Shown: positions 1 to 8,887, counted from the stretch's first letter. The stretch is DNA of 64,000 nt from an uncultured Mailhella sp. (GCA_944324085.1 CALUUX010000002.1:1-64000), one strand, 5' to 3'. Translations and numbers: made by a program. Notes: generated by a model not told the origin, from the letters alone.

Positions 1-393
1 ACCCTTGTCGTTCTGGCACTTTTCAAGAGCCTTCTTCATTTCGGTCTGCATCACGTTCATCACGTGTTCCTGATCCTGCTTGATGACGTTCTGCAGGAAG
101 AACACGCGGCTCTGCAGTTCCTTCTGAAGGCGCTGTATTTCCGCCTCGTTCTTGTTCTTCTGAGCCTTTTCCAGATCACTCTGAAGACCGGCGAGCGATG
201 CCATGGCCTTGTTTTCCAGCTCTCCCACGCGGGCTATGCCCTGCTGGCCGAGCTTGGTTTCCTGATAGAGCTTGGAAAGCTGCACGACGCCGAACTGAGG
301 AGCGGGCTTCTGCGGTTCGGCTTTTTCGTTGCAGCCGCCGAGAAGAGTCAGCATGGATACAAGGGCAAGAGCGGAAACTATGTTTCTGTTCAT
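1..393 (-). CDS. OmpH/Skp-like periplasmic chaperone lipoprotein (partial, C-terminus cut)
   Basis: The gene starts at 393 on the minus strand and runs off the window edge, so only 131 residues are visible. A short hydrophobic signal segment ends in a lipobox-like LGGC, which suggests a lipoprotein. The mature part is a charged, Gln/Lys/Glu-rich helical segment (around residues 35-130) opening with FGVVQLSKLYQE, the kind of start seen in OmpH/Skp chaperones, whose long helical arms hold unfolded outer-membrane proteins. The family call rests on this N-terminal pattern and the coiled-coil composition. It is transcribed away from the chorismate mutase gene, and the 261 bases between them must hold both promoters. 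Another coiled-coil lipoprotein is possible. Confidence 0.65.
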   Translation of the reverse strand, partial: MNRNIVSALALVSMLTLLGGCNEKAEPQKPAPQFGVVQLSKLYQETKLGQQGIARVGELENKAMASLAGLQSDLEKAQKNKNEAEIQRLQKELQSRVFFLQNVIKQDQEHVMNVMQTEMKKALEKCQNDKG

Positions 394-654
394 TATTCGT
401 CAATCTCCTGTGGTGAAATTCCCCGCCCGTCGGAAACGAAGCGGAAACGTCCAGAAAGAGATATCCTTTTTGCCCGCGCTCGGCAATGGGGCGAGACGGA
501 AGAAAATTTTTTCGGAGAACGCGGCCGATACGACGGCGCGCCGGGCTTGACAGCCGGACACGGCGAGGGCATTTCCAAAGCAAAGCCCTCCCGCAGGCGA
601 AAACGGCGCGCGCCGCGGAGCTCCCCACTTCGCGCCCTCACAAGGCAGGAACGC

Positions 655-942
655 ATGGCAGACCCCAGATCGGAAGCGGCCATTGAAAAACTGAGAGCGG
701 AAATCGACGCCATCGACGACGAAATGCTGACTCTGGTGCGCCGACGCTTCAACCTGAGCCGCCGCATCATGACCGACGAACATCGCTACGGCATGCCCGT
801 GGAAGTCTTCAGTCACGAACGGGAACAACAGACCATCGACCGCCTGAAGAAGCTGAACGAAGAATCCGACTGTCCCATGCGCGGCGCGCATATCGGCAAC
901 ATCTGGCAGATGATTTTTTCCTGCACGCGCGTGGGCTGGTAA
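655..942 (+). CDS. Chorismate mutase, AroQ type
   Basis: This 95-residue all-helical protein matches a free-standing AroQ-type chorismate mutase, which converts chorismate to prephenate for phenylalanine and tyrosine synthesis. The pattern is typical: an N-terminal LRAEIDAIDDEML helix with the active-site arginine, then LVRRRFNLSRRI, a central KxxxG-like stretch and an ER-x-x-Q region. Its length equals the usual single domain, with no fused prephenate dehydratase. The start is chosen at 655 because AAGGCAGGA lies just upstream and the domain begins there; the longer open frame upstream is not coding-like. No terminator was seen in the 200 bases before the convergent DHH gene. Confidence 0.85.
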   Translation: MADPRSEAAIEKLRAEIDAIDDEMLTLVRRRFNLSRRIMTDEHRYGMPVEVFSHEREQQTIDRLKKLNEESDCPMRGAHIGNIWQMIFSCTRVGW

Positions 943-1144
943 CAGCGAGCTCGCCTCCTGGCTCCGGCGAACGCTTCGCCGCCTTCCGCGCCTCGACGCG
1001 AAAACGCCGACGGGTTGGACAGGGCCGCGTTCCCACGCTCACGGATCGCCTCTTCCGTCAACGCGGAAAGGGGCTTCATATTGTGGGAACAGGCCATTCT
1101 CCAAGGAAAAACGTTCCGCTCAATGCCTCTGGAACGCGGCTTTT

Positions 1145-2344
1145 TCACGCGTTCTTTTCGTCTCCGCCTTCCCGCTCCGTCAGCGTTTCGCTTCGCTCCT
1201 CCGCGGGCGACTCCGCGCTCTCCTTCTTCGTCGAAGGAGAACTTTTGCGCGTCGCGGCCTTCTCCGCGACCGCCTTCTTCGCGGCGACCGTTTTTCCGTC
1301 CGCGCTTCCATTCCCCGCGGCCGCCGTCGCCGTTCTGCCGGGGAACATGCTTCTGCGTCTTTTCTCCGCCGCCGCGTATATCAGCTGGAACACATATTCT
1401 TCCAGGCCGCTGCGAGCCTCCACGGGCACGTCCACAAGCGCGGCCTCGGCTCTTGCCATGGTCTTGTGTCCGCCTCCGCCGCCGATTTCCGGAAACACGC
1501 AGGAGGCCACCGCGCCAAGATCCATTTTGCCGTAGCCGCCGCGAAACACCACGATCACTCGTCCCGCGCTTACGCCGCACACCGCCACCCAGCGAAGTCC
1601 ATGTATTTTAAGGAAGAAGTCCGCCACCACCACAAGAATGTCCGAACTGTCCACCTTGCCGAGCCACACATAGCTGCCGCGTCCGCAGGGACGCAGGGTC
1701 TCGAACGCGCGCGAAAAATAAGGAAGCCACTCGGGCATGTATTCGCTGCGCAGAATGCGATTCATGAGCGTGGCGTCGCCGAAACGGCTCAAGTAATGAT
1801 AAGCCCGCAGATCCACGTCCGTGCAGTTGCGTCCAAAAGTTCCCGTATCGGTGCGTATGCCGTACTGAAGCGCGGTCGCCAGCAGACGGGCGGGACGTAT
1901 CCCCGCGGAATACAAATATTCCGTCATCATGGTGCTCACCGAACCGTAGTCTGGCCGGATATCCTGAAACGGCGCGGAACACGGTTCCGCCGGCCGGGGA
2001 TGATGGTCGATGACCACGGAGAACTCCAATCCGGCGAAGGCGGGATTGTGATGAGCCTGAGAATCCACCAGGGCGAAACGCTGCACCTTTTTGCGCATGG
2101 ACGGACGCCACTTCACCACGGGAATGTTGAGATAACGGATCATGGCCAGATTATCCGGTCTGGTGATCTCGTTGGTTCTGGCGATGGTCACGCTCTTTAC
2201 CCTTGAGCGTATGATTCGCTGAAGCGCCATGGCGCTGGCGAGAGCGTCGGGGTCGGCGGTGATGAGTATGGCCCACGATTCTTCCCTGACAAGCAGAGCC
2301 TGAAGCTGCGCAAGCTGCGCGGAAAGCACGCGGAAGTATGCCAT
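1145..2344 (-). CDS. DHH-family phosphoesterase (NrnA/exopolyphosphatase-like)
   Basis: A 399-residue DHH/DHHA1 phosphoesterase. Metal-binding motifs are visible: DPDALAS near residue 31, LVDSQ with Asp near 94, and the signature VIDHHPR with Asp-His-His near 113-115. The C-terminal DHHA1 domain carries GGGGHKTMA near residue 320. Relatives degrade nanoRNAs, cyclic dinucleotide products or pAp. The last 65 residues or so form a low-complexity Lys/Ala/Glu/Thr tail outside the catalytic domains. The gene lies 12 bases downstream of the polyprenyl synthase gene on the same strand, so they are probably co-transcribed. The exact substrate cannot be told from sequence. Confidence 0.85.
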   Translation of the reverse strand: MAYFRVLSAQLAQLQALLVREESWAILITADPDALASAMALQRIIRSRVKSVTIARTNEITRPDNLAMIRYLNIPVVKWRPSMRKKVQRFALVDSQAHHNPAFAGLEFSVVIDHHPRPAEPCSAPFQDIRPDYGSVSTMMTEYLYSAGIRPARLLATALQYGIRTDTGTFGRNCTDVDLRAYHYLSRFGDATLMNRILRSEYMPEWLPYFSRAFETLRPCGRGSYVWLGKVDSSDILVVVADFFLKIHGLRWVAVCGVSAGRVIVVFRGGYGKMDLGAVASCVFPEIGGGGGHKTMARAEAALVDVPVEARSGLEEYVFQLIYAAAEKRRRSMFPGRTATAAAGNGSADGKTVAAKKAVAEKAATRKSSPSTKKESAESPAEERSETLTEREGGDEKNA

Positions 2345-2356
2345 AACCTTCTGCTC

Positions 2357-3322
2357 CTACGATTTTCTGTTGCGCACGAACTGCAAAGCCTCCCGAAAGA
2401 GCTTCTGTTCAAAGCGCGCCGGCAGGCCTTCGAGACAGCGCTCGGCTTTGTCGAGATACTCGTCGGCCATGGAACGGGATTCCGCGTCAAAGCCCAGGCG
2501 ACGGATGTCGGAGGCGATACGCGTCCGGTCTTCCGGCGTGAAGCCCCCGGAACGAAATTTTTCACAGAACCCCGCTCTGTCGCAGCGGGGCAGAAAATCC
2601 AAATACTTCATGATGGGCGGCGTGAACTTGCCTTCCTCAAGATCGCCGGCCGTGGGCTTGCCCGTTTCCGCCTCATCGGCAAAATCAAGAGCGTCGTCCA
2701 CCATCTGGAAGGCAATGCCAAGATTCAGCCCGTACTCGGAAATGGCTTCCACGTCCTTTTCGGAAGCCCCGGCGTACAGCGCGCCCAGCCGACAGGAACC
2801 GCGAAGAAGCCAGCCCGTCTTCCCGGCTATGACGTCCAGATATTCTCCGAGACTGTGCGACATGGAACGCTGAAGCGCGATTTCGTGGGTTTCTCCCGAC
2901 GCGGTCATGAGCACGGCTTCCGACACGCATGTCAGCAGCGAAGGCACGCCGAACGAGGCCGTCTTATGACTGGCCGCGGCCAGCAGGGCGTCGCCGGCGA
3001 GAATGGCCCTGGGCACGTCGAAAAGCACATGCGCCGACACGCGTCCGCGACGGGATTCGGCACCGTCCAGCACGTCGTCGTGCAGAAGCGTGGCCACATG
3101 GATCATTTCCGGAATGACGGCGAGATCGTATAACTGCGGGCCTTCCGCGCCGAACAGCCGCGCGGAAGCCAGCGTCATGAGAGGTCGCAGGCGTTTTCCG
3201 CCCGCGAGGAGCACATGTCCCACAATGTCGCGCAACGGCGCGGGCATGGCGGACAGTTCCTTTTCCAGCGCGGCGTTCACTTTCGCCTGCTCGTATTTCA
3301 GCACGGATATAAACGTTATCAT
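2357..3322 (-). CDS. Polyprenyl diphosphate synthase (IspB-like)
   Basis: A 321-residue trans-isoprenyl diphosphate synthase that condenses isopentenyl diphosphate units, probably making the side chain of menaquinone. The first aspartate-rich motif is HDDVLDGAESRRG (Asp 82, 83 and 86) and the second is VDDALD (Asp 209, 210 and 213). The GGKRLRP motif near residue 41 binds substrate diphosphate. The frame is open further upstream to 3403, but the start at 3322 is preferred: it fits the family N-terminus and has AGAGG upstream, whereas the extension is Lys/Arg-rich without homology. Chain length cannot be fixed from sequence alone. Confidence 0.88.
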   Translation of the reverse strand: MITFISVLKYEQAKVNAALEKELSAMPAPLRDIVGHVLLAGGKRLRPLMTLASARLFGAEGPQLYDLAVIPEMIHVATLLHDDVLDGAESRRGRVSAHVLFDVPRAILAGDALLAAASHKTASFGVPSLLTCVSEAVLMTASGETHEIALQRSMSHSLGEYLDVIAGKTGWLLRGSCRLGALYAGASEKDVEAISEYGLNLGIAFQMVDDALDFADEAETGKPTAGDLEEGKFTPPIMKYLDFLPRCDRAGFCEKFRSGGFTPEDRTRIASDIRRLGFDAESRSMADEYLDKAERCLEGLPARFEQKLFREALQFVRNRKS

Positions 3323-3462
3323 AAGTCGCAGACCTCTGCCCGTCGGGCGTCTCAGAAAATCTTTCCCTACCTTTTGAACGCATTTTTCATTCTTCGCAAG
3401 CATTTTCGTTCTCGAAGAACCGCTCGAAAGCGCGCCGGACGGACTCGGAAAGAAAAAGCCTC

Positions 3463-3492
3463 TTTACAAGTCGGCCGATACTGTAGGATACT
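3463..3492 (+). promoter_or_regulatory. Sigma-70-like promoter directly before the DUF2065 gene
   Basis: TTTACA at 3463-3468 and GATACT at 3487-3492 are separated by 18 bases. The ATG begins only 6 bases after the -10 box and no ribosome-binding site is seen, so the transcript would be leaderless or nearly so. This is inferred from sequence. Confidence 0.45.
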
Positions 3493-3498
3493 GCCGCT

Positions 3499-3708
3499 AT
3501 GAATTTCAACCTTTCCCTCTTTCTCGCCGCGCTGGGGCTGGCCTGCGTTCTGGAGGCCCTGCCCTGGCTCATCTCCCCCCGCAAAACGCGGGAAACGCTC
3601 ATCGAGCTTCTTTCGCTTCCCGAAGAAACGCTGCGCAGGGGAGGCATCTTCCTCATGGTTCTCGGCGTCGCTGTCTGCGCCGTGGGCCGCTCGCTCCGTG
3701 GAGACTGA
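3499..3708 (+). CDS. DUF2065 (YjeT-like) small membrane protein
   Basis: A 69-residue protein with two hydrophobic segments (about residues 3-25 and 48-65) around a short basic loop, matching DUF2065/YjeT: an LGLALVLEGLPYL-like first helix (here LGLACVLEALPWL) and an RxGxxLMxLGVxxC-like second helix. The function of the family is not established. It ends one base before the glmU start, so the two are almost certainly one transcript. No Shine-Dalgarno sequence precedes the ATG, and a promoter-like pair lies immediately upstream, consistent with leaderless translation. Confidence 0.75.
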   Translation: MNFNLSLFLAALGLACVLEALPWLISPRKTRETLIELLSLPEETLRRGGIFLMVLGVAVCAVGRSLRGD

Positions 3709-3709
3709 A

Positions 3710-5101
3710 ATGAACACCATCGACGCCCTCATCCTTGCCGCGGGCAAGGGCACGCGCATGCCCTCCCCCAGACCGAAAGTGCTGCAGACGCTGCTCGGCG
3801 AAACCATGCTCGCGCTGGTGACGGCCACTCTGGCCGCCATGCCCCGCGTGCGTCACGCGATCACCCTTGTGGGCAACGAGGCCGACATGGTCTCGGCCGA
3901 AGCCGTCCGCGTCGCGGAACGTCTGGGAAAAAAAGCCCTGTGCGTCCGCCAGGAACGGCAGCTCGGCACCGGACACGCTCTTATGACGGCCATGCCCGAA
4001 CTTCAGGGCGACGGAAGCGTCCTTGTGGTAAACGGCGACGCGCCCCTCCTCACGCCGGACGTGCTGAATCGCTTTATCGATGCCGCCGAAGGCGCGGACG
4101 TGGCCTTTCTGAGCCTCGTTATGGACGACGCCGCTTCCTACGGCCGCGTCATCCGCGAAAACGGCGCGGTGCGCGCCATTGTGGAAGCCAAGGATTTCGA
4201 TCCGTCTCTCTATGGCCCGCTGGAAGACGCGCGCGAAGTGAATACCGGCATCTATCTCTTTTCTCTGCCCGCGGCGCGACGCCTGCTGCCGTCGCTTTCC
4301 TGCGACAATCGCGGCGGAGAATATTACATCACCGACCTCGTGTCGCTCGGCCTGGCCGCGGGCATGGACGTGCGCGGCGTCCGGGCCGAAGGCGCGGGTT
4401 GCGACGCGAACGCCCTGCTCGGCGTGAACACGCCGGCCGAGCTCGCCGCGGCCGAAGAAATTCTTTCGAACCGCCGCCGGGAAGCTCTTCTGGCGTCGGG
4501 CGTCATTCTGCATTCCCCGTCCAGCGTCCGCGTCAGCCCCATGGCTTCGGTGGAAAAAGGCGTCGAGCTCTTCGGCCCCTGCGAAATCTACGGCGACAGC
4601 GTTATCCGAAGCGGAGCCCGCGTGCTTTCCCACTGCGTGCTGCGCGACGCCGACATCGAGGGCGGCGTGGAAATCCGCGAATTCTGCCATATCGAAAAGG
4701 CCGTCGTCCGGCGCGGCGCCATTGTCGGCCCCTACGCCCGTCTCCGCCCCCAGGCCCTGGTGGATGAAGAAGCCCATGTAGGCAACTTTGTGGAGCTTAA
4801 AAAGACGCATCTGGGCAAGGGCTCCAAAGCCAATCACCTGACCTATCTCGGCGACGCCGAGGTCGGCCCCGGAGTGAACTTCGGCGCGGGCACCATCACC
4901 TGCAACTACGACGGAAAAAACAAGTTCCGCACCGTGATCGGTGAAGGCTGCTTCATCGGCAGCAACACGGCTCTTGTGGCTCCCGTTTCCGTGGGCGACG
5001 GCGCGATGGTGGGCGCGGGTTCCGTCATCACCGAGGACGTGCCCGCCGGAAAGCTCGCTCTCGGCCGAGGCAGGCAGGTTGTGAAGGAACGCAAACGCTG
5101 A
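3710..5101 (+). CDS. glmU: Bifunctional UDP-GlcNAc pyrophosphorylase / GlcN-1-P N-acetyltransferase
   Basis: GlmU makes UDP-N-acetylglucosamine for peptidoglycan and lipid A in two steps. The N-terminal uridyltransferase has LILAAGKGTRM with the nucleotide-binding loop and PKVLQ. The C-terminal left-handed beta-helix acetyltransferase shows hexapeptide repeats from about residue 255 and the family signature GDAEVGPGVNFGAGTITCNYDGKNK. Length (463 residues) is normal. The start at 3710 is preferred over 3698 because GGAG sits 6 bases before it. glmS, the preceding pathway step, is in this window at 49.6-51.4 kb but not linked. Confidence 0.96.
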   Translation: MNTIDALILAAGKGTRMPSPRPKVLQTLLGETMLALVTATLAAMPRVRHAITLVGNEADMVSAEAVRVAERLGKKALCVRQERQLGTGHALMTAMPELQGDGSVLVVNGDAPLLTPDVLNRFIDAAEGADVAFLSLVMDDAASYGRVIRENGAVRAIVEAKDFDPSLYGPLEDAREVNTGIYLFSLPAARRLLPSLSCDNRGGEYYITDLVSLGLAAGMDVRGVRAEGAGCDANALLGVNTPAELAAAEEILSNRRREALLASGVILHSPSSVRVSPMASVEKGVELFGPCEIYGDSVIRSGARVLSHCVLRDADIEGGVEIREFCHIEKAVVRRGAIVGPYARLRPQALVDEEAHVGNFVELKKTHLGKGSKANHLTYLGDAEVGPGVNFGAGTITCNYDGKNKFRTVIGEGCFIGSNTALVAPVSVGDGAMVGAGSVITEDVPAGKLALGRGRQVVKERKR

Positions 5102-5205
5102 TGCGACGCCCTCCGGAACCTTGACTATTCCCTCCGGAATCTCCATTCTTTGCAACGCGACGGCGCCACGGCCTGCCGCATGCCTCCCAACAAAAGGAGA
5201 AAGCA

Positions 5206-6522
5206 ATGTCTTGTCGTATATTGAACATCAAGTCGCCCACGGACGCTGAAGCTCTGGCTCTTTTCCAGCGTCTGGCCGAACGCGGCAATCCCGCCGACGG
5301 CAACGGTCAGGACGTGGAAAATCAGGTTCGCGCCATTCTCGCGGACGTGCGCTCGCGCGGCGATCAAGCTCTTATTGAACGCACGCGTCAATTCGACGCT
5401 CCGAACATAGAACCGCCTCTCGCCGTTTCTCAGGAAGAACTGGCCCGCGCCGCGGCCTCCATTTCCGGTGAGGAACGCAGCGTCATCGTGGAAGCGGCCT
5501 CGCATATCCGCACGTTCCACGAAGCGCAGAAGGACAAGTCCTGGTTCATCACCCGCGACGACGGATCCATTCTCGGCCAGAAAATCGAACCCGTGGATCG
5601 CGCGGGGCTCTATGTGCCCGGCGGCAAGGGCGGCAACACGCCGCTCATTTCCTCCATGCTCATGGGCGCGATTCCCGCTCAGGTGGCGGGCGTGAAGGAA
5701 ATCGCCGTGGTCACGCCTCCGCGCGCCGACGGCACCCTGAACCCCTACATGCTGGCCGCCGCCTATCTGCTGGATATCAATGAAGTCTACCGCGTGGGCG
5801 GTCCCTGGTCCATCGCCGCGCTGGCCTACGGCACGCAGGAAATTCGTCCCGTGGACGTCATCGCAGGCCCGGGCAACATTTTCGTCACCACGGCCAAGAA
5901 ACTCGTGCAGGGCAAGGTGGGCATAGACATGATCGCCGGTCCCAGCGAAATCCTCGTTCTGGCCGATGAAAGCGCCAACGCCGAATGGGTCGCCGCCGAC
6001 ATGCTCTCACAAGCCGAGCACGACAAGCTGGCTTCCGCCATTTTCATCACGACGAGCACCCTGCTCGCGGACCGCGTGGCCGCCGCTTTGGAACGCCGCG
6101 TGGCCGAGCTTCCCCGCGCCGACATCGCCCGCGCCTCTCTCGACAACTGGGGCGCCATCATTCAGGTGCCTGACCTTTCCGTGGGCGTGGACATGGCCAA
6201 CCGCATCGCCCCCGAACACATGGAACTCTGCACAAGTTCTCCGTGGGAAGTGCTGCCCGCCATTCGTCACGCCGGAGCCGTGTTCATGGGCCAGTTCTCC
6301 CCCGAACCCGTGGGCGACTACTACGCCGGTCCCAATCACGTTCTGCCTACGCTCGGCACGGCGCGCCACTCTTCCGCGCTCAGCGTGCAGACCTTCTGCA
6401 AACGCACCAGCATCGTGGCCGCTTCAGCGCAATTCACCAGCGCGCACGCTTCCTCCATCGCTCTGCTCGCCAGACTCGAAGGGTTGGAAGCGCACGCCCG
6501 TTCCGTAGAACTCCGCGGCTGA
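5206..6522 (+). CDS. hisD: Histidinol dehydrogenase
   Basis: A 438-residue zinc-dependent enzyme that oxidises L-histidinol to histidine in two NAD-dependent steps. Diagnostic stretches are DRAGLYVPGGK, IAGPGNIFVT, DMIAGPSEILVLAD and MLSQAEHD (zinc and catalytic His region), followed by APEHMEL and GPNHVLPT near the C-terminus. AAGGAG precedes the ATG. It is the only histidine gene in the window; its neighbours are glmU and purC. The purC neighbour fits loosely, because the AICAR released in histidine synthesis feeds the purine pathway. Confidence 0.96.
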   Translation: MSCRILNIKSPTDAEALALFQRLAERGNPADGNGQDVENQVRAILADVRSRGDQALIERTRQFDAPNIEPPLAVSQEELARAAASISGEERSVIVEAASHIRTFHEAQKDKSWFITRDDGSILGQKIEPVDRAGLYVPGGKGGNTPLISSMLMGAIPAQVAGVKEIAVVTPPRADGTLNPYMLAAAYLLDINEVYRVGGPWSIAALAYGTQEIRPVDVIAGPGNIFVTTAKKLVQGKVGIDMIAGPSEILVLADESANAEWVAADMLSQAEHDKLASAIFITTSTLLADRVAAALERRVAELPRADIARASLDNWGAIIQVPDLSVGVDMANRIAPEHMELCTSSPWEVLPAIRHAGAVFMGQFSPEPVGDYYAGPNHVLPTLGTARHSSALSVQTFCKRTSIVAASAQFTSAHASSIALLARLEGLEAHARSVELRG

Positions 6523-6568
6523 TTCCGCCGCCTCCCTTCCTATTCTTCATCCCCCGAGAGGTTTTCCC

Positions 6569-7474
6569 ATGCAACAGCTGCCCTACCCCGTCATCACGTC
6601 CACGAATCTTCCCGGCTTCAAGCTCCACTCCCAGGGCAAGGTCCGCGATATCTACGATATTGACGAAAACACACTGCTCCTCATTACCACCGACCGCATG
6701 TCGGCCTTCGACGTCATTCTCGGCGACCCCATCCCGTGGAAAGGCGTCATTCTGAACCAGCTCACCCTGTTCTGGATGAACAAGTTCGCCCATCTCATTC
6801 CCAACCACATCATCGAATCCGACGTGGACAAGTATCCCGCCGCGCTTCAGCCCTATCGCGATCAGCTCGTCGGCCGCTCCGTTCTGGCCAAAAAGGCCGC
6901 CCCGCTCAAGGCCGAGTGCATCGTGCGCGGCTACATCGCCGGTTCCGGCTGGAAGTCCTACCAGAAAGACCGCACCCTCTGCGGTTATCGCCTGCCCGAC
7001 GGCCTGAAGGAAGCCGACAAGCTTCCCGAAGTGCTGTTCACGCCTTCCACCAAGGGCGAACTGGGAACCCACGACGAAAACATCAGCCTCGACAGAATGC
7101 GTGAAATCGTGGGCCGCGAATACGCCGACAAGGCCGCCGAAACCTCTCTCGCCATCTACCGCGAAGCCTCGGAATACGCGGCCAGCCGCGGTATCATCAT
7201 CGCCGACACCAAGTTTGAATTCGGACTCGTGGACGGACAGCTCACTCTCATCGACGAAGTGCTCACCCCCGACTCCTCGCGTTTCTGGCCCGCCGACAGC
7301 TACGAACCCGGCCACAACCAGCCCAGCTTCGACAAGCAGTATCTGCGCGACTGGCTTGAAACCCAGGTCTGGGACAAGACGCCGCCCGCGCCCGCGCTCA
7401 CGACCACGGTTCGCGACACCACCGCCGCCAAATACCAGGAAGCCTTCCGCCTGCTGACGGGACGTTCCCTGTAG
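6569..7474 (+). CDS. purC: Phosphoribosylaminoimidazole-succinocarboxamide synthase
   Basis: SAICAR synthase joins CAIR and aspartate with ATP in purine synthesis. The 301-residue length fits the long (yeast/proteobacterial) form. Typical motifs are GKVRDIYD near the N-terminus, TDRMSAFDVILGDPIPWKG, ECIVRGYIAGSGW, and LIDEVLTPDSSRFWPADSY near residues 230-250. GAGAGG precedes the ATG. The gene sits 46 bases after hisD and 39 bases before fabI with no terminator between, so the three may be co-transcribed. Other purine genes lie in a separate cluster at 57-63 kb. Confidence 0.95.
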   Translation: MQQLPYPVITSTNLPGFKLHSQGKVRDIYDIDENTLLLITTDRMSAFDVILGDPIPWKGVILNQLTLFWMNKFAHLIPNHIIESDVDKYPAALQPYRDQLVGRSVLAKKAAPLKAECIVRGYIAGSGWKSYQKDRTLCGYRLPDGLKEADKLPEVLFTPSTKGELGTHDENISLDRMREIVGREYADKAAETSLAIYREASEYAASRGIIIADTKFEFGLVDGQLTLIDEVLTPDSSRFWPADSYEPGHNQPSFDKQYLRDWLETQVWDKTPPAPALTTTVRDTTAAKYQEAFRLLTGRSL

Positions 7475-7513
7475 CGTCTCCCCTTTCACCCATCATCCAA
7501 GGAGAGGATATAT

Positions 7514-8278
7514 ATGCTTCTTGAAGGAAAAAAGGCCGTCATCTTCGGCGTCGCCAATAAGCACAGCATCGCTTACGGCATCTCTTCCGCGTTTCAGCGC
7601 GAAGGGGCGCGGCTTTCGTTCAGCTACCTGAACGACGCCCTTAAAAAGCGCGTCGAACCCATTTCCGCCGAACTCGGCGGCGACTTCACCTTCCCCTGCG
7701 ACGTGTCCAGCGATGAAGACATCGCCCGCTCCGCGGAACTTGTCAAAGAACAATGGGGAAAGGTGGACGTGCTCGTCCATTCCGTGGCCTTCGCCTCCAA
7801 GGACGATCTCAAGGGCCGGTATCTTGATACCTCCCGGGACGGCTTCAAGCTGGCCCTCGACGTTTCCGCCTATTCGCTGGTGGCGCTGTGCAAGGCGTTC
7901 GAACCGCTGCTCAATCCCGGCGCATCCGTCATCTGCATGACCTACTACGGCTCGGAAAAAATGATCCCCAACTACAACGTCATGGGCGTGGCCAAGGCCG
8001 CGCTCGAAGCTTCGGTGCGCTACCTCGCCACCGACTTCGGTCCCGTGAACGTCCGCGTGAACGCCATCAGCGCGGGCCCCATCCGCACGCTGGCCTCGTC
8101 CGGCATTTCCGACTTCCATCAGATCGGCGCCATGTTTGAGAAACGCGCCCCCCTGCGCCGCCTCGTCACCATCGACGAAGTGGGCAACGCCGCCGCCTTC
8201 CTGGCGTCCGATCTGGCCTCGGGAGTGACGGGCGAAATTCTCTACGTGGATAACGGCTTCCAGAGCACGGCTCTGTAA
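7514..8278 (+). CDS. fabI: Enoyl-[acyl-carrier-protein] reductase (NADH)
   Basis: A 254-residue short-chain reductase that performs the last step of each fatty-acid elongation cycle. FabI features are the N-terminal LEGKKAVIFGVANKHSIAYGI nucleotide-binding region, the VHSVAFA stretch, the catalytic YNVMGVAK (Tyr-x6-Lys near residues 155-162) and SAGPIRTLASSGI. It is the classical triclosan-sensitive class, not FabV or FabK. AAGGAGAGG lies upstream of the ATG. A strong terminator follows at 8298-8328, which closes the hisD-purC-fabI run. Confidence 0.95.
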   Translation: MLLEGKKAVIFGVANKHSIAYGISSAFQREGARLSFSYLNDALKKRVEPISAELGGDFTFPCDVSSDEDIARSAELVKEQWGKVDVLVHSVAFASKDDLKGRYLDTSRDGFKLALDVSAYSLVALCKAFEPLLNPGASVICMTYYGSEKMIPNYNVMGVAKAALEASVRYLATDFGPVNVRVNAISAGPIRTLASSGISDFHQIGAMFEKRAPLRRLVTIDEVGNAAAFLASDLASGVTGEILYVDNGFQSTAL

Positions 8279-8297
8279 TAAGCCCAAAACGCGTCAC

Positions 8298-8328
8298 AGG
8301 CGCGGGGACGCGTTCCCCGCGCCTTTTT
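8298..8328 (+). terminator. Intrinsic terminator after fabI
   Basis: A 10-bp perfect stem (AGGCGCGGGG paired with CCCCGCGCCT) with a 7-base loop is followed by TTTT and a T-rich stretch. Confidence 0.9.
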
Positions 8329-8366
8329 GTTTTCCGCTCGTCACGCCAGCGGGATCGAGAAAAACG

Positions 8367-8396
8367 TTGCGCTCTCCGCGTCGGTCGGCGTATACT
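8367..8396 (+). promoter_or_regulatory. Sigma-70-like promoter for the small-peptide transcript
   Basis: TTGCGC at 8367-8372 and TATACT at 8391-8396 are separated by 18 bases, which predicts a transcript start near 8402, about 100 bases before the 32-residue reading frame. Called from consensus match only. Confidence 0.5.
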
Positions 8397-8504
8397 GCTT
8401 TGCCGCCGAAAAACGCCCTTACGGGCGCGAACGGCTCCACGGACGCCAGACGCGCGCCGATTCCGCGGCCGTTCGAAAGACGCTTCGACGGAAAGGAGCT
8501 TTTC

Positions 8505-8603
8505 ATGGAACTCTCTGACATTCTGAGCACGCTGATCGTCCTCGCGCTCGCGCTTCTCGCCGGCGCGATTCTGCGCAAGGGGGGCGGTTCGACCTCCTGC
8601 TGA
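8505..8603 (+). CDS. Probable 32-residue single-span membrane peptide
   Basis: A short reading frame with a strong ribosome-binding site (AAAGGAG, 6 bases before the ATG). The product begins MELSDILSTL, continues with an uninterrupted hydrophobic helix (about residues 7-22: ILSTLIVLALALLAGA) and ends in a short basic/Gly/Ser tail with a terminal Cys. A promoter-like pair lies 108-138 bases upstream and an intrinsic terminator 140 bases downstream, so it looks like a complete transcription unit. No family was recognised. Small toxins and regulatory membrane peptides look like this, but nothing shows such a role here. Confidence 0.5.
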   Translation: MELSDILSTLIVLALALLAGAILRKGGGSTSC

Positions 8604-8740
8604 TTCCGCCTGGATCCTCTGCGGACGCGTGACGTTCGCGCCCTCAACGCTTCTCTCGACAAAAAGGACGACGGGGCTAAAACGCCCGACCAAAAGTCCT
8701 GACCTCGCTCTTGCTCTCACGCGCAAGCTGGCTTATGCTC

Positions 8741-8776
8741 AAGACTCCGGACGTTACGGCGTTCGGAGTCTTTTTT
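8741..8776 (+). terminator. Strong intrinsic terminator downstream of the small peptide
   Basis: A 13-bp stem, AAGACTCCG plus GACG paired with CGTT plus CGGAGTCTT, with a 6-base loop, is followed by a run of T residues. It ends a transcript that begins upstream of the 32-residue frame; the 137 bases between frame and stem hold no other gene. Confidence 0.85.
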
Positions 8777-8887
8777 CGGAACGTCGTTTTCCGCGCCGGA
8801 CTTGCCGACGCCTTCGCGAAAACGCCCTCCCCGGGCCGTTCCGGCAAGTCGTCGAGTCTGTTCGCCGAACGCTCAAAGGATGCCGCC

